NCBI GenBank assembly: GCA_016871355.1
Contig: VFZC01000026.1
Coordinates: 1 to 33,654, forward strand
Length of the DNA stretch: 33,654 nucleotides
Direction of reading: 5' to 3'
Source: Actinomycetota bacterium
GTDB taxonomy: Bacteria > Actinomycetota > Acidimicrobiia > Acidimicrobiales > Ilumatobacteraceae
Positions 23,149 through 30,848 of the stretch are shown piece after piece (the first letter of the stretch is position 1; the number at the start of each line of letters is the position of its first letter). Both the position numbers and the translations under genes were made by a program. Under the pieces are notes generated by a model. The model did no database searches. It saw nothing but the letters and a program-made list of their open reading frames with translations, and had not been told where the DNA came from.

Positions 23149-23187
23149 GATCAAGCCCAGAGATCAAGCCCAGAGATCAAGAACAGA
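23149..23187. repeat. Three-copy 13-bp tandem repeat at a gene 3' end
   Basis: Copies at 23149-23161 and 23162-23174 are exact (GATCAAGCCCAGA), and the third at 23175-23187 differs at two bases. The third copy contains the stop codon (23179-23177) of the minus-strand phosphodiesterase gene, so the other two lie directly downstream of its stop. Confidence 0.97.
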
Positions 23188-24283
23188 GTGCCACGAACGG
23201 GACCAGCACTTCGTCAGCGGTGAGCGATCCGTGCCGACACACGAGTGACGCAGGTGTCGAATCGGTCGGGGCCTCGAAACTGTGCACCCCGTGCGGAATC
23301 AGGGCCACGTCGCCGAGGCGCCGAGCACTCGTCTCGGTCTGGTGGCCCACCCGACGGCCCAGCCAACCTTCGGACAGCACCTCATCACGGGTCTTGACCC
23401 AGGCGATCGGTGAATACCGAGAACAGGCGTCGTGGAGCGAGGCCGCCTGACCGGACCGTGCGTGGAGCCAACGGAATCGACCTTCTCCCGATTCGTGATC
23501 CACCAGTCGACTGACAGTCGGATCGAGGTCGATCAAGGCGCTGCCGGTTTCGACCTGACCGTGGTCGGCCACCACCGCCAGAACGACGCCGGACGGAAGA
23601 GAATCGAGTATCGATGTCACCAAGCCATCGACGAAACGGATCTCGGACTCGTAGTGAGTTCCGAAACCGTGTTCGTGGGCCGTGGTATCGATCCCGTCGT
23701 AGTACGCGTAGACGAAACGAGCACCGGTGTCGAGAGCCGCGTTGATCTCGACCGATAACGAACTCGGAGTCCGCCACCCGCGGTACGACGCACCACGCTG
23801 GTGAGCCTCGGTGAAACCGGTGTTGCGGTGCTCGACTCGGGCGACGACCTCGGTGTCGAGTCCGCAGAACGGTGGAATCGGCTGTACGTCGGACGGACGA
23901 TGAATGGCACGAAGGTCACGGCGGCCTTCACTCCAGCGCAACGAGTTCATGATGGCGTCGCCCATGTCGATGCGGTAGCCGACGATTCCGTGTTCGAGCG
24001 GAGTCGCACCGGTGCACAAACTGGTCAGTGCGGTGGCGGTGGTGGTCGGTGCGACCGACGAGATCGCGCCTCCCGCCATCGACGCCAGCGTCGGCGCGCT
24101 GACCCGATGGTCCTGGAGTTGGTTCCAACCCAGTCCGTCGATCACGAGGAGTACGACTCGCTCGGCCTGGTTCACGACCTCCGGGAACCAGGCCGGTCGC
24201 CGTCCGGGCGGAGAAATCAAGAGGCCGGGGACGACCCCGGTGAGGCACGGACCGCGATAGTCGGGAATCAGCGGCTCGGGCAC
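23177..24283 (-). CDS. Alkaline phosphatase superfamily phosphodiesterase/pyrophosphatase
   Basis: A 368-aa protein with the alkaline phosphatase/NPP metal sites: LLVIDGLGW (D49), APTTTATALTSL with the nucleophile threonine within T80-T82, YYDGIDTTAHEHG, VVADHGQVE, and a late histidine in CRHGSLT. It lacks an obvious signal peptide, so a cytoplasmic enzyme is likely. Substrates of this branch include nucleotides and phosphonates or phospholipid headgroups; the substrate here is unknown. The start GTG at 24283 has no Shine-Dalgarno sequence. TGAACT six bases upstream resembles the local -10 pattern except at its second position. It is divergent from the Rrf2 regulator gene, 56 bases apart, and is followed by bpa. 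Confidence 0.9.
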   Translation of the reverse strand: MPEPLIPDYRGPCLTGVVPGLLISPPGRRPAWFPEVVNQAERVVLLVIDGLGWNQLQDHRVSAPTLASMAGGAISSVAPTTTATALTSLCTGATPLEHGIVGYRIDMGDAIMNSLRWSEGRRDLRAIHRPSDVQPIPPFCGLDTEVVARVEHRNTGFTEAHQRGASYRGWRTPSSLSVEINAALDTGARFVYAYYDGIDTTAHEHGFGTHYESEIRFVDGLVTSILDSLPSGVVLAVVADHGQVETGSALIDLDPTVSRLVDHESGEGRFRWLHARSGQAASLHDACSRYSPIAWVKTRDEVLSEGWLGRRVGHQTETSARRLGDVALIPHGVHSFEAPTDSTPASLVCRHGSLTADEVLVPFVALCS

Positions 24284-24327
24284 CGAACCAGTTCACCACA
24301 TCTCCATCGCCTCGTGCCCCCAACGCC

Positions 24328-24333
24328 TACCAT
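24328..24333 (+). promoter_or_regulatory. -10 box for leaderless rrf2 transcript
   Basis: TACCAT, then GGCGAC, then the GTG at 24340. The spacing is exactly six bases, in a 56-bp divergent region. Confidence 0.6.
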
Positions 24334-24339
24334 GGCGAC

Positions 24340-24789
24340 GTGCGCGTTTCGACTCGAGGTGACTACGCCTGCCGTGCCCTCCTCAGCCTGACGTTGCACT
24401 GTGACGAACCGGGCCCCACCTCGGTGCGCGACATCGCCGATCGCACTGGTCTCCCCCAGCCCTATCTCGAGCAGATCCTGTTGGCCCTGAAAGGAGCCGG
24501 GCTCGTTCGCTCGAAGCGCGGAGTCGGTGGCGGTTACACCTTGGCTCGGCGACCCGAGGAGATTCGGTTGTCCGATGTCGTGTCGGCCGTCGATGGTCCG
24601 ATCGTGTTGGGCGACTTCGGCGAACCGCATCAGAACGGGTCGTGCGACCACGAAGGCCAGTGTGTTCTGCTCGCGATCTGGAAGCAGACCGGCGAGCACA
24701 TGCGGCACCACCTGGAGGGTTACTCGTTGGCCGATGTCGCAGCCGCCGCGCGTGGTCAGGGTCCGTGGCCCGAACCCGTCGCGCACTAA
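24340..24789 (+). CDS. Rrf2 family transcriptional regulator
   Basis: A 149-aa winged-helix regulator. The HTH region reads STRGDYACRALLSLTLH then TSVRDIADRTGLPQPYLEQILLALKGAGLVRSKRGVGGGYTLAR, diagnostic for Rrf2/IscR/NsrR. The iron-sulfur loop keeps C102-x5-C108, but the third cysteine of IscR (five residues later) is a tryptophan. Cluster binding is therefore uncertain, or it uses another ligand such as a nearby His or Glu. The GTG at 24340 directly follows a -10 box. Target genes are not visible; the divergent phosphodiesterase gene is one candidate. Its TAA overlaps the nusB TAG on the other strand within four bases. Confidence 0.93.
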   Translation: MRVSTRGDYACRALLSLTLHCDEPGPTSVRDIADRTGLPQPYLEQILLALKGAGLVRSKRGVGGGYTLARRPEEIRLSDVVSAVDGPIVLGDFGEPHQNGSCDHEGQCVLLAIWKQTGEHMRHHLEGYSLADVAAAARGQGPWPEPVAH

Positions 24790-25175
24790 CGCACGTCGCG
24801 CGCCATCGTGGCGAGCACGCCGTTGACGAATCTCCCCGAGTCGTCGGTGCCGAATCGCTTGGCCAGTTCGACTGCTTCGTTGAGTACGACCGCGGTCGGA
24901 ACGTCCGGACGATGGAGTAGCTCGAATGTCGCGATGCGCAAGACGATGAGGTCGAGTGTCGCCATCCGGACGAGACTCCAGCCACTCGAGCGCTCGGCGA
25001 TGAGTGAGTCGATTCGCTGCGCGTGTTGCGCGACTCCGTCCACCAGTAGAACGGTGTCCGGCTCGGGGTCGACGATCTGAGCGTCGAGAACTTCCGAAGC
25101 CGGACAGTTCTTGGTCTGGGCTTCGTACAACAGCGAAAGAGCGTGCTCGCGCGCCGCCGAGCGGGCGTCAGTCAT
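24786..25175 (-). CDS. nusB: Transcription antitermination factor NusB
   Basis: A 129-aa all-helical protein that with NusE (S10) binds boxA RNA in rRNA antitermination. Typical segments are AREHALSLLYEAQ at the N-terminus, RMATLDLIVLRIATFELL, and PTAVVLNEAVELAKRFGTDDSGRFVNGVL near the C-terminus. The length is normal. It follows efp by four bases, the conserved actinobacterial order, and ends the long alaS-to-nusB run. No ribosome site of its own is obvious. Confidence 0.97.
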   Translation of the reverse strand: MTDARSAAREHALSLLYEAQTKNCPASEVLDAQIVDPEPDTVLLVDGVAQHAQRIDSLIAERSSGWSLVRMATLDLIVLRIATFELLHRPDVPTAVVLNEAVELAKRFGTDDSGRFVNGVLATMARDVR

Positions 25176-25179
25176 GTGC

Positions 25180-25743
25180 TCAGACTCGCGTGATGTATTC
25201 GCCGGTGCGGGTGTCGACGCGAACCTTGTCGCCCACGTTCACGAACAAAGGAACCTGGATGACCTTGCCGGTTTCGAGTTCGGCCGGCTTGCGGGCGCCC
25301 GACACGCGGTCGCCCTGAACTCCCGGCTCGGTGTTGGCGATCGTGAGTTCGACCGCAGCCGGAATTTCGACCGAAACGATCTCGCCGTTGTGTTGGGCGA
25401 TGATCGCGCTCATCGACTCGATCAGGTAGTCGGCGGCTTCACCGAGCGCACTCGGATTGACGTTCATCTGGTCGTACGAAACCGTGTCCATGAAAACGTA
25501 CTCGTCGCCGTCGCGGTACAAAAACTGCATGTCCTTCTTGTCGAGGATGGCCTGTTCGACGCGAATACCCGCGTTGAACGTCTTCTCGAACACATTGCCG
25601 GTGCGAACGTTGCGCAGCTTCGTACGCACGAAGGCTCCGCCCTTGCCGGGCTTCACGTGCTGGAACTCGACGACCTGGAACAGGCCGTTGTCGAGCTGGA
25701 GGGTGATTCCGTTCTTCAGATCGTTGGTCGTGATGGCAGGCAT
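25180..25743 (-). CDS. efp: Elongation factor P
   Basis: A 187-aa EF-P, which promotes peptide bonds at polyproline stalls. KOW-like domain I contains [17 protein letters not shown] with Lys34 at the tip position that is modified in some lineages; OB domains II and III follow, ending [18 protein letters not shown]. The start is the ATG at 25743 ([12 protein letters not shown]) with AAGGA upstream; the open frame continues upstream but overlaps the peptidase gene. The efp start lies 28 bases inside the end of that gene, so translation is probably coupled. The proline-rich DPYPA repeat of MltG in the same operon contains no consecutive prolines, so it is not an obvious EF-P target. Confidence 0.98.
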   Translation of the reverse strand: MPAITTNDLKNGITLQLDNGLFQVVEFQHVKPGKGGAFVRTKLRNVRTGNVFEKTFNAGIRVEQAILDKKDMQFLYRDGDEYVFMDTVSYDQMNVNPSALGEAADYLIESMSAIIAQHNGEIVSVEIPAAVELTIANTEPGVQGDRVSGARKPAELETGKVIQVPLFVNVGDKVRVDTRTGEYITRV

Positions 25744-26810
25744 ATCAAGTCCTTGGGGAATGTGGAGAGCACTCGGGATCCGTTTTCGTCGACCACGAGG
25801 AGGTCTTCGATGCGGACACCGCCGAGTCCCACACGATAGAGGCCCGGTTCGACCGTCACGACATCTCCGGTCGAAAGGATCGCCGTCGATGTGGACCCGA
25901 GGAACGGTTCTTCGTGGATGACGAGGCCGACGCCATGGCCGGTTCCGTGAACGAAGTCGTCCTCCAGGTCGTGCGACCGGAAGACCTCGCGGCAGACCGC
26001 GTCGACCTCGCGGGCCGGAACCCCGGCGCGCACTGCGTTCACCCCTCGTCGCTGCGCTTCGCGAACGATCTCGTAACGATCGCGCAACGTCTCGCTGCAA
26101 CGACCGAGGGCGAAGGTTCGGGTGAGATCGGAGTGGTACCCATCGACCAGTGCACCCACGTCGATCACGATGAGGTCTCCCTCTTCCAGTCGACGCGATG
26201 AAGGACGATGGTGCGGGAGCGCCGAATTGACCGGACCCGACGCGACGATGGTGTCGTAGGACGGCCCGTCGGCACCGTGCTTTCGCATGCGGTACTCGAG
26301 TTCGTCCCGAACGTCCTTCTCGGTCATCGAGTCGTCGATGGACGGGCACACATCGGCCAACGCACGATCGGCGTATCGCACTGCTCGCTCGATGGCCGCG
26401 AGTTCGGCCGGGTCCTTCGCCCGACGCAAGTCGGCCAGTCTCGAGCCGATGGGATCGAGACGATCGCTGACCGACTTCAAACGATCGAACAGGTCGACGG
26501 TCAACTGACTCGACTGGAACATCAAACGGGTCGAGTGGGAACGGTCGAGGTCGGCGACCACCTCGGTGATCATCTCGGTGATCGTGCGTGCCTCGACCAC
26601 GTCGACCTCGGTTTGCGCGCGGGCTTGTCCGGTGTACCGACCGTCGGTGATCAACCGAACGGTCGACTCGGTGATCAGGAGCCAGCCGTTCGACCCGGTG
26701 AAACCGGTGAGGTATCGGACGTCGTTCAGATCGGTGACCAGAACCGAAACATTGGCTTCGAGCGCGAGCATTTCGCGCAGCCGGCCGACGCGAAGAGCCG
26801 ACACACTCAT
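25716..26810 (-). CDS. pepP: M24 family Xaa-Pro aminopeptidase
   Basis: A 364-aa peptidase with an N-terminal creatinase-like domain ([20 protein letters not shown]) and a C-terminal pita-bread catalytic domain. Metal-site segments are [18 protein letters not shown] (two Asp), [13 protein letters not shown] (His), VTVEPGLY (Glu) and [10 protein letters not shown] (Glu), with the complete set visible. It removes N-terminal residues before proline; pepP and pepQ both fit by sequence, and the mycobacterial gene in this position is called pepQ. The ATG at 26810 overlaps the aroQ stop as ATGA, and the frame upstream of it lies inside aroQ. The 3' end overlaps efp. Confidence 0.94.
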   Translation of the reverse strand: MSVSALRVGRLREMLALEANVSVLVTDLNDVRYLTGFTGSNGWLLITESTVRLITDGRYTGQARAQTEVDVVEARTITEMITEVVADLDRSHSTRLMFQSSQLTVDLFDRLKSVSDRLDPIGSRLADLRRAKDPAELAAIERAVRYADRALADVCPSIDDSMTEKDVRDELEYRMRKHGADGPSYDTIVASGPVNSALPHHRPSSRRLEEGDLIVIDVGALVDGYHSDLTRTFALGRCSETLRDRYEIVREAQRRGVNAVRAGVPAREVDAVCREVFRSHDLEDDFVHGTGHGVGLVIHEEPFLGSTSTAILSTGDVVTVEPGLYRVGLGGVRIEDLLVVDENGSRVLSTFPKDLICLPSRPTI

Positions 26811-27241
26811 CGCACGAGTCGCGAGACCGCTTCGAGCGCCAACTGGTAGCCGAGCAGCCCGAAGCCGGCGATCGACCCAGTGGCGACCGGGGCGATCACA
26901 CTGGTGTGGCGCCAGGGCTCTCTGGCGTTCGGTTGGGAAATGTGCACCTCGATGATCGGCCCGGTGAACGTGGCGAGAGCATCGTGCAGGGACCAGGCGT
27001 AGTGGGTGAAGGCGCCGGCATTGATCACGATCGCGGCGCACCGTTGGCGGGCCGCGTGAATCGCGTCGACGAGGACACCCTCGTGATTCGACTGGAGGTG
27101 CTCGAGTTCGAAGCCGAGGTCGCGCGACCACGCGGTACACGCCGATACGTAGTCGTCGAGTGTCGCGGTACCGTAGATCTCCGGCTCGCGCTGACCGAGC
27201 AGGTTCAAGTTCGGACCGTGGAGCAGCAGGATCGTCGGCAC
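26807..27241 (-). CDS. aroQ: Type II 3-dehydroquinate dehydratase
   Basis: A 144-aa type II dehydroquinase, the third step of the shikimate pathway. Seen: [22 protein letters not shown] (flexible loop with catalytic Arg and Tyr), [15 protein letters not shown] (substrate Asn and His), and [15 protein letters not shown] with the catalytic His and substrate-binding Arg. The NVHARE of M. tuberculosis reads PNARE here, a change outside the catalytic His. Two starts are possible: GTG at 27250 and GTG at 27241. The latter gives the usual short N-terminus and has a TAGCGT box ending seven bases before it, so it is preferred. The gap to aroB is about 30 bases, the loosest in the aro run. Confidence 0.95.
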   Translation of the reverse strand: MPTILLLHGPNLNLLGQREPEIYGTATLDDYVSACTAWSRDLGFELEHLQSNHEGVLVDAIHAARQRCAAIVINAGAFTHYAWSLHDALATFTGPIIEVHISQPNAREPWRHTSVIAPVATGSIAGFGLLGYQLALEAVSRLVR

Positions 27242-27248
27242 GACTCTC

Positions 27249-27254
27249 ACGCTA
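27249..27254 (-). promoter_or_regulatory. Possible -10 box for aroQ
   Basis: TAGCGT on the minus strand, seven bases before the GTG at 27241. It would allow a second, leaderless transcript of aroQ-pepP-efp-nusB inside the long operon, and it overlaps the alternative aroQ start at 27250. Confidence 0.4.
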
Positions 27255-27273
27255 CTGAACGGGCGTCGAGCGA

Positions 27274-28323
27274 TCAGCCGATTTGTCGGCCGACACCACG
27301 CGCGAAGAACGACTCGAGAGCAGTCTGAACGTCGACCGGATCGACATTGGGAACGACTTCCAGACCGCGAGAGCCATCGAGGACGAAGGTGAGTCCATCG
27401 GTGGCCTTCTTGTCACGACGCATGAAATCGATGAGGGTCGGGATCTCGTTCGACGCCGCTGATGCCAGCTGCTCGTCGGTGGCCAATCCATATTCGTCGC
27501 GGACGACACGATGGTGCAGCGTGACCCGGGCATCGTCGATGCGATCGAGAGTGCGTGCGAGTTCGGCGGCGAACAGGATTCCGATGGCGACCGCTTCGCC
27601 ATGGGCGAGATCGTGGCTCCCCGCCGACTCGAGCGCGTGGGCCAACGTGTGGCCGTAGTTGAGAAGAGCTCGTTGGCCCGACTCGCGTTCGTCGCCTTCG
27701 ACGATACGGGCCTTGATTTCGGCGCACCGAGTGATGCGCGCGTCGAGCGGAACCGACAACAAGTCGTCGCCGGCGATGAAGTGGTATTTGGCGACTTCTC
27801 CCAATCCGCAGCGCAGCTCGCGTTGCGGAAGTGTGTCGAGTGCGTCGAGATCGGCCAGCACTGCTCGTGGTTGCCAGAACGCACCGACCAAGTTCTTGCC
27901 TTCAGGTACGTTCACCGCCGTCTTGCCGCCGATGGCGGCATCGACCATTCCGAGCAGAGTGGTGGGCACGTGAATCACCGCGGTGCCGCGATGCCAAACC
28001 GACGCCGCGAAACCGGCCACATCGGTCACGAGACCGCCGCCCACCGCGATCACCACGTCGCTGCGCGTGAGGCCGAAACGGGCGAACTCGCGACACAGCG
28101 TCTCGATGGTGGAAAGGGTCTTGTGATCTTCTCCCCCCACCACGGGGGAGACCATCGAGGGAAGCGAGGTGGACACCGTGAAGGGAATGGTGGGGTCGGT
28201 GACCACGACCGCGCGCTTGGCTCCGGCCGGAACGAACTCGTCGATACGCGAACCGACGCCGCGTCCGACCAGGACAGGATACGAACGATCACCGAGTGAC
28301 ACCTCGATACGGTGAGCCGTCAC
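27274..28323 (-). CDS. aroB: 3-dehydroquinate synthase
   Basis: A 349-aa NAD- and zinc-dependent synthase making 3-dehydroquinate from DAHP. Typical blocks are DVVIAVGGGLVTDVAGFAAS (NAD loop), VPTTLLGMVDAAIGGKTAVN, GLGEVAKYHFI (Zn ligand Glu), NYGHTLAHALE and AHGEAVAIGI (Zn ligand His residues). The start is GTG at 28323, overlapping the aroK stop as GTGA; the longer frame upstream is in aroK. The C-terminal FFARGVGRQIG is normal. It works with aroK, aroC, aroE and aroQ in this operon. Confidence 0.97.
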   Translation of the reverse strand: MTAHRIEVSLGDRSYPVLVGRGVGSRIDEFVPAGAKRAVVVTDPTIPFTVSTSLPSMVSPVVGGEDHKTLSTIETLCREFARFGLTRSDVVIAVGGGLVTDVAGFAASVWHRGTAVIHVPTTLLGMVDAAIGGKTAVNVPEGKNLVGAFWQPRAVLADLDALDTLPQRELRCGLGEVAKYHFIAGDDLLSVPLDARITRCAEIKARIVEGDERESGQRALLNYGHTLAHALESAGSHDLAHGEAVAIGILFAAELARTLDRIDDARVTLHHRVVRDEYGLATDEQLASAASNEIPTLIDFMRRDKKATDGLTFVLDGSRGLEVVPNVDPVDVQTALESFFARGVGRQIG

Positions 28324-28832
28324 GTCAACACCTCGGCGATCTCGGCGCAGACGCCGTCGACCGATTTGCCGGTGACGTCGATGGTGGTGTCGGCGAGAGA
28401 ACGGTAGATCGGATCCCGCTCGGTCCACAGTTGACGCAGGCGACGATCGGGATCGTCGTCGAGTAGCGGACGATGATCGCGACGACGACCCACACGATCG
28501 ATGAGGGTTTCGGGCTCGGCTTTCAACCAGACGATCCGATGTGGTTCTCCGAGGAGAGCGCGACTGTCGTCGCGAAGGACCGCTCCCCCGGCGGCCGCGA
28601 CGACGAGTGGCTCGGTGGAGGCCAACGTGTCGGCGAGGGTCCGATGCTCGATGAGACGAAACGCCGGTTCGCCGTCGGATTCGAAGATGTCGCGCACTGT
28701 TCGACCCGTGCGTCGCTCGACTTCCTCGTCGGTGTCGACGAAGCGACGGCCGATGGTCGAGGCCAATTTGCGACCCACCGTGGTCTTACCGCTCCCCATC
28801 AGGCCGATCAGCACGATGTGGCCGACCGTCAT
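28320..28832 (-). CDS. aroK: Shikimate kinase
   Basis: A 170-aa P-loop kinase that phosphorylates shikimate. The Walker A motif is G10-LMGSGK-T17; DTDEEVERR carries the Mg/shikimate Asp (D33/D35), R59 in EPAFRLIE binds shikimate, and AAAGGAVL is the glycine-rich shikimate site. The lid reads RRRDHRPLL. Length and motifs are normal. ATGA overlap with aroC upstream and GTGA overlap with aroB downstream indicate coupled translation. Confidence 0.98.
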   Translation of the reverse strand: MTVGHIVLIGLMGSGKTTVGRKLASTIGRRFVDTDEEVERRTGRTVRDIFESDGEPAFRLIEHRTLADTLASTEPLVVAAAGGAVLRDDSRALLGEPHRIVWLKAEPETLIDRVGRRRDHRPLLDDDPDRRLRQLWTERDPIYRSLADTTIDVTGKSVDGVCAEIAEVLT

Positions 28833-29992
28833 GTCAATCCGCGGCGGAAGGCTTCGGCGTTACGAACGAACTCGGTGAGCGAGTCGCCGCCGAACTTGCG
28901 CTGGGCCTCTTGGGCCAACACCAGCGCGACCATCGTCTCGGCGACGACTCCCATGGCGGGAACAGCCGTCACGTCGGTTCGTTCCTTGAACGACACCGTG
29001 GACTCCTTCGTGACCACGTCGACGGTGGGGAGCGTCGGCCGGTTGAGCGTGGCCAATGGTTTCATGGCGGCCCGTACGACGAGAAGCTCTCCTGTGGTCA
29101 TGCCGCCCTCGGTGCCACCGGCCAGTGATCCCTGACGCACGTACGAATTGCTGTCCGCGTTCCACACGATCGGATCGTGGGCCTCACTGCCGCGACGACC
29201 CGCGACGTCGAAACCGTCGCCGATCTCCACACCCTTGACGGCCTGAATGCTGAGAATCGATTGGGCGATGAGGCCGTCGATCTTGCGGTCCCAATGGACG
29301 TGGCTACCGAGCCCGATCGGCACTCCGTAAGCAAGGACCTCGACGATTCCACCGAGTGAGTCGCCGTCTTTGGCGGCCGCTTCGATGGCCTCGATCATGG
29401 CCGCTTCGGCGGCGGGGTCGAAACAGCGAACGGGAGATTCGTCGACTCGGGCGAGATCGGACGGCTGGGGGCGCACACCGGCCACGGACGTCACTTCTCC
29501 CATGCGGGTCACGTGCGAGAGGATTGATGTGCCGAGATGCGACAGCAACAATTTGGCGAGTGCTCCGGCGGCCACGCGGGCGGCGGTCTCGCGAGCACTG
29601 GCTCGTTCGAGAACGTCACGGGCGTCGTCGAAACCGTACTTCTGCATACCGGTAGATCGGCGTGACCAGGAACGAACGCTCGTGAGAGGCTGTTCGGTCT
29701 TACCCGGCGCCGGATCCATCTCCTTGTGCCACTTGTCGGAGCGGAACCATTCGGTGTTGAGGATCTCGATGGCCACGGGTGAACCGAGCGTTCGGCCATG
29801 TCGAACGCCGCCCACCAAGGTGATCTCGTCGACTTCGAATCGTTGCCGAGGTCCGCGACCGTACCCGAGGCGCCGGCGCGACAGTTCGCTCTGGATGTCG
29901 GCCGCTGTCACCGGCAGACCAGCCGGCAACCCTTCGACGATCACGACGAGGGCTTTGCCGTGGGACTCGCCAGCGGTCAGAAAACGCAACAC
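28829..29992 (-). CDS. aroC: Chorismate synthase
   Basis: A 387-aa FMN-dependent lyase, the last common step to chorismate. It begins MLRFLTAGESHGKALV with the catalytic His11 and has RRRLGYGRGPRQRFEVDEI, GSPVAIEI, a second His-containing block SRRSTGMQKYGFDDARDVLERASARETAARVA, and GGTEGGMTTGE. The long form resembles actinobacterial and Gram-positive enzymes. It follows aroE by four bases with no independent ribosome site. Confidence 0.98.
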   Translation of the reverse strand: MLRFLTAGESHGKALVVIVEGLPAGLPVTAADIQSELSRRRLGYGRGPRQRFEVDEITLVGGVRHGRTLGSPVAIEILNTEWFRSDKWHKEMDPAPGKTEQPLTSVRSWSRRSTGMQKYGFDDARDVLERASARETAARVAAGALAKLLLSHLGTSILSHVTRMGEVTSVAGVRPQPSDLARVDESPVRCFDPAAEAAMIEAIEAAAKDGDSLGGIVEVLAYGVPIGLGSHVHWDRKIDGLIAQSILSIQAVKGVEIGDGFDVAGRRGSEAHDPIVWNADSNSYVRQGSLAGGTEGGMTTGELLVVRAAMKPLATLNRPTLPTVDVVTKESTVSFKERTDVTAVPAMGVVAETMVALVLAQEAQRKFGGDSLTEFVRNAEAFRRGLT

Positions 29993-29996
29993 ATGG

Positions 29997-30848
29997 TCAG
30001 GCTAACGGCCCGAGTACTTGGGTGACCGCCCGTTTCATGGCCTCGACGTCGGGCATTCGCCCGGTCCAGATCTCCTCTTGCCGCGCGGCTTGGTTCACGA
30101 GCATGCCGATCCCACCGATCGTGCGCGCACCGCGGTGTGCGGCCCCGCGCAGAAAAGGCGTCTCGGCCGGGTGATACACGATGTCGACGGCGACGTGTCG
30201 ATCGGTGAACGTGGCTTCGTCGAGAGGGCTCGTCGCATCGTCGCCCATTCCGACACTCGTGCAGTTGACGACGAGGTCACACGACGAGGCGACGACGTCG
30301 CGCCCCGACCACGGAACGACGCTCACTCCCGTGAGGCCCATTGCCGACAGTCGGTCCGCTGACAAGGGTGAGCGGTTGGCGACGACGACCCGTCGCGCCC
30401 CGTGCCGAACGAGGGCATCACAGACGGCCCGACCGGCGCCACCGAAACCCAGGACGAGGACGTCACGTGACGTCGGATCGACGCCCTCGCTCCGAAGAGA
30501 GTCGACGAGACCGTCTCCGTCGGTGCTGTGTCCGATCGTACGTCCGTCCGAACGGAATTCGATGGTGTTGACACTCTGGAGATTGCGGGCCGACTCGCTG
30601 AGACCGTCACAGAGTTCGACGACGGCCGTCTTGTGCGGCATCGTCACGCTCAGGCCGGCTATTCCGAGGGTTCGCGCGGAATCCACGACCCGGTGCACGG
30701 AGTCAGGCGGCGTCGGGAACGCCACGTACGTCCAATCGATGTCAAGCGATGCGAAGCCGGCTGCATGCAACACCGGAGAGAGGCTGTGCTCGACCGGCCA
30801 CCCGATCACGCCAGCGACACGGGTGCGACCCGAAATCGTGCGACTCAC
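29997..30848 (-). CDS. aroE: Shikimate dehydrogenase
   Basis: A 283-aa NADP-dependent dehydrogenase. Shikimate binding: EHSLSP (S22 and S24), K73 in VTMPHK, N94 and D110 in STDGDG. NADP binding: VLGFGGAGRAV and the VANRS basic strand end. The start is GTG at 30848, overlapping the mltG stop as GTGA; upstream sequence in the same frame belongs to mltG. The mltG-aroE order is the same in mycobacteria. Confidence 0.96.
   Translation of the reverse strand: MSRTISGRTRVAGVIGWPVEHSLSPVLHAAGFASLDIDWTYVAFPTPPDSVHRVVDSARTLGIAGLSVTMPHKTAVVELCDGLSESARNLQSVNTIEFRSDGRTIGHSTDGDGLVDSLRSEGVDPTSRDVLVLGFGGAGRAVCDALVRHGARRVVVANRSPLSADRLSAMGLTGVSVVPWSGRDVVASSCDLVVNCTSVGMGDDATSPLDEATFTDRHVAVDIVYHPAETPFLRGAAHRGARTIGGIGMLVNQAARQEEIWTGRMPDVEAMKRAVTQVLGPLA

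Noticed and set aside
26807-27241. Loss of the catalytic histidine in AroQ (NARE in place of HARE)
   Set aside because: The catalytic His corresponds to the one in EVHIS, which is present. The changed position is not the catalytic residue.
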